A stretch of DNA of 5,232 nucleotides from an uncultured bacterium (GTDB lineage: Bacteria; Actinomycetota; Coriobacteriia; Coriobacteriales; Coriobacteriaceae). Below are positions 1 through 5,232 of this stretch, piece by piece; positions within the stretch are counted from its first letter, which is position 1, and each line of letters begins with the position of its first letter. The notes below the pieces were generated by a model. It did no database searches. It saw nothing but the letters and a program-made list of their open reading frames with translations, and was not told where the DNA came from. The translations under genes were made by a program, and so were the position numbers. The stretch spans positions 1-5,232 of the forward strand of contig CAJMSO010000145.1 in the NCBI GenBank assembly GCA_905216075.1, written 5' to 3'.

Positions 1-569
1 TCGAGCTCGATGCCACGGCGGAGCGGTTCTAGATCGCGGTCGGTCAGTTGCCCGTCCACGAGTGCCTGGTAGGTCTTGTAGACGTGTTTGCTCGGGTGCA
101 GCAGGTCCTGCGACAGGTCGCCGTCGGTGGTAAAGAGCAAAAGGCCCGTGGTGTCGCGGTCCAGGCGGCCCACCGGGAACAGGCCCGGAAATCGGTCGCG
201 GGGAACCAGGTCCGCCACACAGGGACGCTCCTGCGGGTCGCTCATGGTGGTGAGATAGCCGGTCGGCTTGTAGAGCATCAGGTACACGGCGCCCTGGTCG
301 AGCTTAACGGGCATGCCGTCGACCTCGATATGATCGCGGTCGACATCGACTTTGGTGCCCAGCTCGGTCGCGACCTGGCCGTTGACGGTCACGCGGCCAG
401 CGGTCATCAGGTCCTCTGAGCCGCGGCGGCTCGCCACGCCCGCGCGTGCCAAAAAACGCTGCAGGCGCATGGTGTGCGGATAGACGGGCTGGGCGTCGGA
501 CTTGTGCACATCCGCGTTGGGCGCCGCAGCGCCGGTGCGCATCTCCCCTGTCTCGTTAGTCTTCGTCAT
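1..569 (-). CDS. rluB: RsuA/RluB-family rRNA pseudouridine synthase, 3' end missing
   Basis: This gene encodes an enzyme that isomerises a specific uridine in ribosomal RNA to pseudouridine. The visible 189 residues, translated by hand from the reverse complement, hold an S4 RNA-binding domain at about residues 34-80 (starting MRLQRFLARAGVASRR). A YKPTGYLTT segment follows at 100-108, then the catalytic motif GRLDRDTTGLLLF from 134, with the presumed nucleophile Asp137. The frame runs off the window edge after ..RRGIEL, so roughly the last 50-60 residues expected for the family are missing. I chose the ATG at 569 because a strong GGAGGA lies 5 bases upstream. This start overlaps the end of scpB by 14 bases and leaves a 33-residue, probably disordered N-terminal lead before S4; Met at 542 or 470 are alternative starts. 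Position after scpA-scpB is the classic context for RluB (23S rRNA). The motifs alone do not separate RluB from RsuA, so the symbol rests partly on context. Confidence 0.9.
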   Translation of the reverse strand, partial: MTKTNETGEMRTGAAAPNADVHKSDAQPVYPHTMRLQRFLARAGVASRRGSEDLMTAGRVTVNGQVATELGTKVDVDRDHIEVDGMPVKLDQGAVYLMLYKPTGYLTTMSDPQERPCVADLVPRDRFPGLFPVGRLDRDTTGLLLFTTDGDLSQDLLHPSKHVYKTYQALVDGQLTDRDLEPLRRGIEL

Positions 570-1284
570 GCGTATCCTCCGCAGTGTCGTCGGTGGACAG
601 CGTTTCCTCGCCGCCGACTGCCTCGACATCATCAATATCGGTATCGAGCAGCTCACGTTCTTCGTCCAGGTCCTCGGCCTGCTCCTCGAGCGTGGACTGA
701 ATGCTGCGGCCGCTCAGGCGCTCGCGTATAAACTGGCGCGACTGCTCGTCGGGGGCAAACTGCTCCAGATCGGGCAGGTCGCGGGTGGAGCGCAGACCGA
801 ATTTTTCCAAGAAGGCGTTGGTCGTGCCGTAGATGATGGCCTGACCGCGCTCGGGGTCGCGGCCGAACTCGCGCACCAGGCCCTTGTCCACGAGCGACGC
901 AATAACGCCGTCGGAGTTGACACCGCGGATGCCCTTGACCACCTCGCGCGTGACGGGCTGGTGGTAGGCGATAACGGCCAGGGTCTCGAGCGCCGCCTGC
1001 GACAGTTTTTGCGTGTCCCAGCTCAGCACATAGGCCTCGACCACATCGTGGTAGGCGGGGTGCGTGAACAGGCGCCAGCCACCGGCGACTTCGCGCAGCT
1101 GAAAGCCGCGGTTGGCCTCCTCATACTCAACTTTGAGCTCGGCCAAAAGCGACGCGCACTCGCCGGGGGCGATATCCAGCGCACCTGCCAGGGCGGGTGC
1201 GCTCACGGGGTCGCTCGACACCAGCAGCAGCGCCTCGAGGGCTCCTTTGAGGCTGTTGGCCTCCAGCGTGGAAAGGGTTGACAT
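556..1284 (-). CDS. scpB: Segregation and condensation protein B (ScpB)
   Basis: ScpB is a winged-helix protein that forms a dimer and binds the ScpA kleisin of the bacterial SMC condensin; the complex compacts and helps segregate the chromosome. The 242-residue product has two winged-helix units, at about residues 10-85 and 90-170. Family hallmarks are visible: LKGALEALLLVSSDPVS near the start, LSQAALETLAVIAYHQPVTR (94-113), IRGVNSDGVIASLVDKGLV (119-137) and the GRDPERGQAIIYGTT segment (141-155). From about residue 199 to the end the tail is strongly acidic (many Asp and Glu, ending THDED), which makes this protein longer than the core of about 190 residues and is probably disordered. The ATG at 1284 has AGGAG 8 bases upstream. 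The gene starts 11 bases after scpA and overlaps rluB by 14 bases, so all three are probably translated from one message. Confidence 0.96.
   Translation of the reverse strand: MSTLSTLEANSLKGALEALLLVSSDPVSAPALAGALDIAPGECASLLAELKVEYEEANRGFQLREVAGGWRLFTHPAYHDVVEAYVLSWDTQKLSQAALETLAVIAYHQPVTREVVKGIRGVNSDGVIASLVDKGLVREFGRDPERGQAIIYGTTNAFLEKFGLRSTRDLPDLEQFAPDEQSRQFIRERLSGRSIQSTLEEQAEDLDEERELLDTDIDDVEAVGGEETLSTDDTAEDTHDED
575..580 (-). promoter_or_regulatory. Ribosome binding site of rluB inside scpB
   Basis: The minus strand reads GGAGGATACGCATG, a near-perfect Shine-Dalgarno with a 5-base spacer to the ATG at 569. The site lies within the last codons of scpB. It decides the start of the pseudouridine synthase over the two internal Met codons and implies translational coupling to scpB. 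Confidence 0.75.
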
Positions 1285-1292
1285 GGTTGCGG

Positions 1293-1297
1293 CTCCT
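1293..1297 (-). promoter_or_regulatory. Ribosome binding site of scpB overlapping the scpA stop
   Basis: The minus strand reads TAGGAGCCGCAACCATG. The scpA stop TAG (1298-1296) shares bases with the AGGAG site, which is 8 bases from the scpB ATG. This arrangement favours coupled translation of ScpA and ScpB, which act in one complex. Confidence 0.75.
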
Positions 1298-2108
1298 ATT
1301 CGGTGAGCTCGGGGCCCTCGCCGGGCACGTATGCCTCGGCCCCCTCGACTCGGTTGATGCAGATGGTTCCAAAGATCTCGTCCTGGCTCAGCATGAGCGA
1401 GCCGCGCTTGGCGAGTTCGAGCATGGCCAGGAAGGTGACGACGAGCTGCTCGGTGGTGGCGTCGCCGTCCAACAGCTCGCGGAAGGTGCAGGTTTGATGC
1501 GCTATGGTAAAGCGGTCGACCGAGGCCACCGTCAGGTCGAGCGGCACGCGATGCGGTGCCACGTGCTCGGCCTCCAGCAGGAAGGTCTGGCGCTTACCGT
1601 CCAGGTCGGCGCAGATGACGGCCAGGCCGCGCAGCGTGATGCCGGCCAGGTAGTCGGGCATAAGGCCCAAAAACTCGGGGTCGGGGCCGGCCACGCGCGG
1701 ATGCATGCGGCTCTCGGCCTGCATGCGCGCGCCAAGGGCTGCCGCCGCGCCCTTAAACTGCTTGTAGGCGATCAGGCGCTGGATCAAGACCTCGCGCAGG
1801 GCATCGCCGTCAAGCGTGCTGAGCTCCTCAAGGTCTTCGTCGAACTCGTCATCGTCGTCATCGGCTTTGCGCGGGGCCTCCTGCGGCACCAGAGAGGCGG
1901 CCTTGATGTCCAAAAGGGTTGCCGCGACCAGCAAAAAGTCGCTCGCCACGTCAAGGTCCAGCGCCTCGATGCGCTCGGCCTCGGCAAGGTACTGCTCGGC
2001 CACCTCACTGATCGAGATGGCGCCGATATCTACTTTTTGGCGGGTTACCAGCTGCAGCAGCAGGTCGAACGGTCCGCTGTAGACCTGCGTCGACACGCGA
2101 TACGACAT
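1296..2108 (-). CDS. scpA: Segregation and condensation protein A (ScpA, kleisin)
   Basis: ScpA is the kleisin subunit that bridges the SMC ATPase heads and recruits the ScpB dimer. The 270-residue product begins with the diagnostic N-terminal block, YSGPFDLLLQLVTRQKVDIG (10-29) followed by ISISEVAEQYL (31-41), which in the family contacts the SMC neck. ATLLDIKAASLVP (63-75) is also typical. The C-terminal winged helix, about residues 205-255, contains TFRELLDGD...VVTFLAMLELAKRG...QDEIFGTI, the part expected to bind the SMC head. Between the two lies a very acidic stretch at residues 83-95 (five Asp in a row, then mixed Glu/Asp), a common flexible region in ScpA. The ATG at 2108 has a perfect AGGAGG 6 bases upstream. 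Length is close to the family norm of about 240-270 residues, and no key block is missing. Confidence 0.97.
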   Translation of the reverse strand: MSYRVSTQVYSGPFDLLLQLVTRQKVDIGAISISEVAEQYLAEAERIEALDLDVASDFLLVAATLLDIKAASLVPQEAPRKADDDDDEFDEDLEELSTLDGDALREVLIQRLIAYKQFKGAAAALGARMQAESRMHPRVAGPDPEFLGLMPDYLAGITLRGLAVICADLDGKRQTFLLEAEHVAPHRVPLDLTVASVDRFTIAHQTCTFRELLDGDATTEQLVVTFLAMLELAKRGSLMLSQDEIFGTICINRVEGAEAYVPGEGPELTE

Positions 2109-2192
2109 CTTCGACCTCCTTTGACGGCGCCTTCGCGGCGCGGTTTGGGTGCATGTTGCGACCGTTTTGCACGGTCGACCTGTAAGTTTACC
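2109..2192 (-). other. 84-base intergenic leader of scpA with two hairpins
   Basis: This is the longest non-coding stretch in the window, lying between the M50 protease stop and scpA. It holds a perfect 7-base-pair hairpin at 2159-2177 (CGACCGT and ACGGTCG around a 5-base loop) and a 5-base-pair GC hairpin at 2127-2141 (GCGCC and GGCGC around a 5-base loop) just upstream of the ribosome binding site. Neither is followed by a T-run on either strand, so I do not call an intrinsic terminator. I also see no clear -35/-10 pair on the minus strand. The hairpins could mark a processing site, a transcript end that stabilises the upstream message, or a leader element, but could also be chance in GC-rich DNA. 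Confidence 0.4.
2115..2120 (-). promoter_or_regulatory. Strong ribosome binding site of scpA
   Basis: The minus strand reads AGGAGGTCGAAGATG, a perfect Shine-Dalgarno with a 6-base spacer. It fixes the scpA start. Because scpA is the only gene here not set up to be coupled to its upstream neighbour, this site probably gives independent initiation. Confidence 0.75.
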
Positions 2193-2876
2193 TTAGATGC
2201 CGGCGATTGCGAAGTTGAGCAGCTGCTCAGCAAGCGGATACACGGTAACGTCGAAATAGCGGCCGATTACATCGATGCCGGTCCACATAGGCAGCAGGTA
2301 TAGAACCAGGATGAGTATGGGCATAGCGTATTGCTGCAGACGGTAATAGTTGTTGAGCGCCGTGCCCTTGAGGAAGGGCACGATGATCGACGAGCCATCA
2401 AGCGGCGGAATCGGAATGAGGTTAAAGAACGCGAGCGACAGGTTGACCACGATAAACGTGGCGCCGAAGTTCATGATCTGCGACGCCACGGCAAAGGACA
2501 TGCTGGCGTAGAGATTGCCGTACGTTGCGTGCATGAGGGCGGCCGCGAGGCATGCGAGTGCGATGTTCGACGCGGGGCCGGCCACGCTCACCAGGACCTC
2601 GTCGCGCTTGGGGTGCTTGAGGTTGTTGAGGTAGACGGGCACGGGCTTGGCAAAGGCGAACACCGGGCCACCGGCTGCGAGCATGAGCAGTGGCAGGATG
2701 ATGGTGCCGAACGGGTCGATATGGTTGAGCGGGTTAAGCGACACGCGGCCGCGTGATCGGGCCGTCTTATCGCCGAGTGCCCACGCCGCAGCGGCGTGCG
2801 CACTCTCGTGGATCACGATGCCGACGATGACGGCGACGGCGCTCGCGAGCAGGTTCATGATGTAGCTGCTGGACAT
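2193..2876 (-). CDS. Site-2-protease-type M50 zinc metalloprotease, membrane-embedded
   Basis: This is an intramembrane protease of the S2P/M50 fold, which cuts transmembrane substrates such as anti-sigma factors; the substrate here is unknown. The 227-residue product is almost wholly hydrophobic. The zinc-binding HESAH motif is at residues 23-27 (His23, Glu24, His27) in the first membrane segment. GPASN at 100-104 and NLIPIPPLDG at 152-161, with the third zinc ligand Asp160, complete the active site. Further membrane segments are likely at about 57-80, 94-118, 127-160 and 181-200. There is no PDZ or CBS domain, so it belongs with the short minimal members rather than RseP or SpoIVFB types. 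The ATG at 2876 follows the previous stop by 9 bases, with an AGGGGAG site overlapping that TAG and a short 4-base spacer. Such a protease often sits near scpA in Gram-positive genomes. Confidence 0.93.
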   Translation of the reverse strand: MSSSYIMNLLASAVAVIVGIVIHESAHAAAAWALGDKTARSRGRVSLNPLNHIDPFGTIILPLLMLAAGGPVFAFAKPVPVYLNNLKHPKRDEVLVSVAGPASNIALACLAAALMHATYGNLYASMSFAVASQIMNFGATFIVVNLSLAFFNLIPIPPLDGSSIIVPFLKGTALNNYYRLQQYAMPILILVLYLLPMWTGIDVIGRYFDVTVYPLAEQLLNFAIAGI

Positions 2877-2885
2877 GGCGCTCCC

Positions 2886-3182
2886 CTAGCGGACGCGGCG
2901 CGAGGCGCGCGTGAGCAGGTAGTCAGCTACAAACAGGATGACGGCCACGATGGCGTAATCCAAGCGGAAAACGCCGCCAAAGGGTGAGGTGATGACGCCG
3001 TAGCCGGCGATGGCGCTCGGCAGCGCGCGAGAAAGCTCAACGACAAAGCCGACAATCTGCAGTTTGGCGGTGAGGCCGCTAAAGCACAACAACACAGTCA
3101 TCGCACTCATAAAAATGCCGCAGATGCGACAGGCGATGGCGATGACGCTCATCGCCACGGCAGCGGCCTTACGAGAATTCAC
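2886..3182 (-). CDS. Small uncharacterised membrane protein, GTG start
   Basis: I do not recognise the family. The reading frame is open upstream to an ATG at 3302, but that region lies inside the ABC-F gene. The best start is the GTG at 3182, because GAGGAG sits 7 bases upstream (3195-3190). This gives 98 residues and a 14-base overlap with the ABC-F gene. The product has a short basic start (VNSRK), then hydrophobic segments at about 11-35, 42-64 and 75-91 (LDYAIVAVILFVADYLL), and a basic end (TRASRRVR), which by the positive-inside rule would face the cytoplasm. It contains two Cys in the first segment (CRIC at 18-21) and a glycine-rich SPFGG turn at 66-70. Met at 3152 is an alternative start but lacks an obvious ribosome site. 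The last segment faintly resembles small YggT/YlmG-type proteins, which is too weak for a name. Tight spacing on both sides argues it is a real gene of this operon. Confidence 0.8.
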   Translation of the reverse strand: MNSRKAAAVAMSVIAIACRICGIFMSAMTVLLCFSGLTAKLQIVGFVVELSRALPSAIAGYGVITSPFGGVFRLDYAIVAVILFVADYLLTRASRRVR

Positions 3183-5202
3183 GCGCGGTCTCCTCTTCGA
3201 TCTGGGTGGAAAGCTCCAACCATTCGTCCTCGAGCTTAGGTAGCTCTTGCTTAAGGCCGTTATATTCCCCCAGCGCGGCGTTGAACTTATCCTGATCGGC
3301 ATAAAGCTCTTCGCTTGCCATCAATTCCATAAGCTCGTCATAGCGGGCGCGCTTTTTGTCGAGCTCCGCCTCGATCTTCTTGAGCTGGTTGCGCACACCC
3401 TTGAGCTTTTTGTTGAGCGCGGCGCGGGCTTGGGCCTCGGCGCGCTTCTGCTCCTTGGTCTTTTTGCCCTCGGCAGGCTTAGGCGCCGCGGCGGGGGTGT
3501 CGGCCTGGGCGGCGCTGGCTTTGGTGGACTTGGCCGCGGCAGGTGCGCTATCCCCTGCCGCCTCGGCGGCGGCGCGGGCTGCGAGGTCCTCGCGCTTGTA
3601 GAGGTAGTAGTCGTAGTCGCCGTCGTAGACCGTGACCTTGCCATCGCGGATGTCAATGATGCGGTTGGCAACGGCGCGCACCAGGTGCTCGTCGTGGCTG
3701 ATCAGCACGATGGTACCGGGGAAGTTTTGCAGGGCGTTCTCGAGCATGTCCACCGAGTCGATGTCAAGGTGGTTGGTGGGCTCGTCCAGGCACAGGAGCG
3801 CCTCGGGGGCCACAAGCATCTTGGCGAGCGCCAGACGCGCCTTTTCGCCGCCGGAGAGGACGCGCACCTGCTTTTCGATGGAATCGTTGTCGCTAAACAG
3901 GAAGGCGCCCAGCAGGCTGCGCTGCTGCGGTACGGTCCACTTGGGCGTGACGGTGTCGATCTCTTGCAGGACGGTGTTGGACTCGGTCATGCCCTCGAGC
4001 GCATGCTGGGCATAGTAGGCGACGCCGACGTTGGTTCCCAGGTCGCGGGTGCCGGTGGTGGGCGGCTCCAGACCGGCGAGGATCTTCATGAGCGTGGACT
4101 TGCCGGCGCCGTTAGGGCCGACGAGTGCCACGTGCTCGCCGCGGTAGAGCTTGAGGTCGATGTCGCTGTAGATGTGCTTGTTGCCGTAGGACTTGGACAC
4201 GCCCTCCAGGCCGACGACCATGTCGCCGGAGCGCGGCGGGTCAGGGAACTTAAAGTCGATGTGCTTGTGGCCCTCGGGCAGGATGACAAGTTCCTTTTTA
4301 ATCTGCTCGATCTTGCGGATGCGCTCCTGCGCCTGGGCGGCCTTGGTGGGCTTGTAGCGGAACTTGTCAACGAAGACCTGCATGTGGGCGATGTCGCGCT
4401 CCTGAGCGGCACGCTTGGCGCGCATCTGCTCCAGGTTGTCCTCGCGCTGTTTAAGGTAGCTGCTGTAGTTGCCGGTGTAGGTGGTCACGCGGCGGTTCTC
4501 GAGTGCGGCGACGGGGTCGGCGCAGGCGTCCATGAAGGCGCGGTCGTGGCTGACGATGAGGACGGCGCCGTCGTAGTTAGCGATAAAGCCGCGCAGCCAT
4601 TGGACGCTTTCGAGGTCCAGGTGGTTGGTGGGCTCGTCTAGAAGCAGCAGGTCGGGGTGGCGCAGGAAGAGCTTGGCCAGCGCGATGCGCATCTGCCAGC
4701 CGCCCGAGAACTCGGAGCACGGGCGCTCAAAGTCGGTGACCTTAAAGCCCAGACCGGACAGGATCTTGCGCGCGTTGCTCTCGAGCTCGTAGCCGCCCAG
4801 GTGCTCAAAGCGGTCCTGGACCTGTCCGTACTCGTTGAGGAGCGCGTCGACATCCTTCCCCTGTTCGGAGAGCTCGGTGATCTGGGCCTGCAGCTCGTTG
4901 GCGCGCTCGCCCATGCGGCGAATTTCCTTGGCGGCCGCCATGACCTCGGCAAGGATGGTGGTGTCCTTGTGCTCCAGGTTGGTTTCCTGCTCTAGGTAGC
5001 CTACCTGGCAGTCCTTTGCGTACTGGATCTGGCCGGCGTCGGGGCTGTCGATGCCCATGATGATCTTGAGCATGGTGGTTTTGCCGGCGCCGTTGGGTCC
5101 CACGAGCGCAAAACGCTCGCCGGGGTTGATCTGGAAGGACGCGCCACTAAAGAGGACGCGCGCGCCGAAGCTTTTTTCGATCTTGTCGACCAGGAGGATC
5201 AT
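3169..5202 (-). CDS. ABC-F family twin-ATPase with C-terminal coiled coil
   Basis: ABC-F proteins are soluble ATPases without membrane domains that bind the ribosomal E site and relieve stalled or drug-blocked translation. The 677-residue product has two nucleotide-binding domains. The first has Walker A GPNGAGKT (35-42), signature FSGGW (165-169), Walker B ending LLLLDEPTNHLD (185-196) and switch His219. The second has GPNGAGKS (362-369), LSGGE (449-453), CLDEPTNHLD (471-480) and His503. Both catalytic glutamates (190, 474) are present. The interdomain linker (about 246-325) includes the typical FRYKPTKAAQAQERIRKIEQ and has no obvious long loop of the antibiotic-resistance type. An Ala/Lys/Pro-rich tether (about 541-580) leads to a charged coiled coil (581-676), as in YdiF- or Uup-like members. 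The ATG at 5202 has AAGGCGG 4 bases upstream. Resistance cannot be claimed from sequence; a housekeeping translation role is more likely. Residue 230 is Pro in ADPVAALEN, where relatives usually have a basic residue. Confidence 0.95.
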   Translation of the reverse strand: MILLVDKIEKSFGARVLFSGASFQINPGERFALVGPNGAGKTTMLKIIMGIDSPDAGQIQYAKDCQVGYLEQETNLEHKDTTILAEVMAAAKEIRRMGERANELQAQITELSEQGKDVDALLNEYGQVQDRFEHLGGYELESNARKILSGLGFKVTDFERPCSEFSGGWQMRIALAKLFLRHPDLLLLDEPTNHLDLESVQWLRGFIANYDGAVLIVSHDRAFMDACADPVAALENRRVTTYTGNYSSYLKQREDNLEQMRAKRAAQERDIAHMQVFVDKFRYKPTKAAQAQERIRKIEQIKKELVILPEGHKHIDFKFPDPPRSGDMVVGLEGVSKSYGNKHIYSDIDLKLYRGEHVALVGPNGAGKSTLMKILAGLEPPTTGTRDLGTNVGVAYYAQHALEGMTESNTVLQEIDTVTPKWTVPQQRSLLGAFLFSDNDSIEKQVRVLSGGEKARLALAKMLVAPEALLCLDEPTNHLDIDSVDMLENALQNFPGTIVLISHDEHLVRAVANRIIDIRDGKVTVYDGDYDYYLYKREDLAARAAAEAAGDSAPAAAKSTKASAAQADTPAAAPKPAEGKKTKEQKRAEAQARAALNKKLKGVRNQLKKIEAELDKKRARYDELMELMASEELYADQDKFNAALGEYNGLKQELPKLEDEWLELSTQIEEETAREFS
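3190..3195 (-). promoter_or_regulatory. Ribosome binding site selecting a GTG start
   Basis: The minus strand reads GAGGAGACCGCGCGTG. The GAGGAG lies inside the last codons of the ABC-F gene, 7 bases before the GTG at 3182. It is the main reason to place the small membrane protein start here and not at the far upstream ATG or the downstream ATG at 3152. Confidence 0.65.
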
Positions 5203-5232
5203 GGTGCCGCCTTTGACCTTGTGTTCCTATAT
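5203..5232 (-). other. Short upstream region of the ABC-F gene
   Basis: Thirty bases remain before the window edge. They contain the AAGGCGG ribosome binding site (5213-5207) and an AT-rich start, ATATAGGAA on the minus strand. The stretch is too short to tell whether a promoter or an upstream gene lies beyond. Confidence 0.4.

Noticed and set aside
48..419. Plus-strand 123-residue frame near the window start
   Set aside because: It is antisense to the S4 and catalytic domains of the pseudouridine synthase, which are clear on the minus strand.
502..1281. 259-residue plus-strand open frame opposite scpB
   Set aside because: It mirrors scpB codon by codon and shows no family features; scpB on the other strand is unambiguous.
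2159..2177. Intrinsic terminator at the hairpin after the M50 gene
   Set aside because: The stem is only 7 base pairs and there is no T-run after it on either strand.
1278..2303. 341-residue plus-strand open frame across scpA and the leader
   Set aside because: It is antisense to scpA, has no recognisable motif, and spans the intergenic gap and part of the M50 gene, as a shadow frame would.
3183..3302. ATG at 3302 as the start of the small membrane protein (138 residues)
   Set aside because: The extra 40 residues lie within the ABC-F coding region, have no hydrophobic or family character, and the GTG at 3182 has a much better placed ribosome site.
3458..3580. Possible repeat or low-complexity insertion in the ABC-F tail
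   Set aside because: The Ala/Lys/Pro-rich coding stretch has no exact repeated unit and is a normal flexible tether before the C-terminal coiled coil.
3247..4641. 464-residue plus-strand open frame antisense to the ABC-F gene
   Set aside because: It lies wholly opposite a gene with complete ABC-F motifs, its product is a Val/Leu/Gly/Ala-rich string without recognisable domains, and long antisense frames are usual in GC-rich genes with biased third positions.
5203..5232. Promoter for the ABC-F gene (AT-rich ATATAGG near the edge)
   Set aside because: No -35 region can be seen because the window ends, and one AT-rich hexamer is not enough.

Overview
The window is a compact block of six genes, all read from the minus strand, with about 98% of the bases coding. 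High G+C, strong Shine-Dalgarno sites, very short gaps and short overlaps suggest one transcription unit running from position 5232 towards position 1. The gene set and style (scpA-scpB-rluB behind a small M50 protease and an ABC-F ATPase) fit a high-GC Gram-positive bacterium. From protein character I would guess Coriobacteriia, perhaps a Collinsella relative. That taxonomic call is an inference and was not tested by any search.

In order of transcription: an ABC-F twin-ATPase with a C-terminal coiled-coil tail (5202-3169); a 98-residue membrane protein of unknown function starting at a GTG (3182-2886); a site-2-protease-type M50 metalloprotease (2876-2193); an 84-base gap with two small hairpins; scpA (2108-1296); scpB (1284-556); and the 5' part of an RsuA/RluB-type pseudouridine synthase, cut by the window edge (569-1). 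Two gene pairs overlap by exactly 14 bases, two are separated by 9 and 11 bases, and only the scpA leader is longer.

Functionally the block joins ribosome-related genes (the ABC-F protein and the 23S/16S rRNA pseudouridine synthase) with the ScpA-ScpB partners of the SMC condensin, which organise and segregate the chromosome, plus two membrane proteins. The scpA-scpB-rluB run is a well-known conserved neighbourhood in Gram-positive bacteria. I see no mobile element, CRISPR array, RNA gene, prophage or defence-type system, and the long plus-strand reading frames are antisense shadows. The least explained items are the small membrane protein, the structured scpA leader and the acidic segments of ScpA and ScpB. 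I do not see a convincing new system here.
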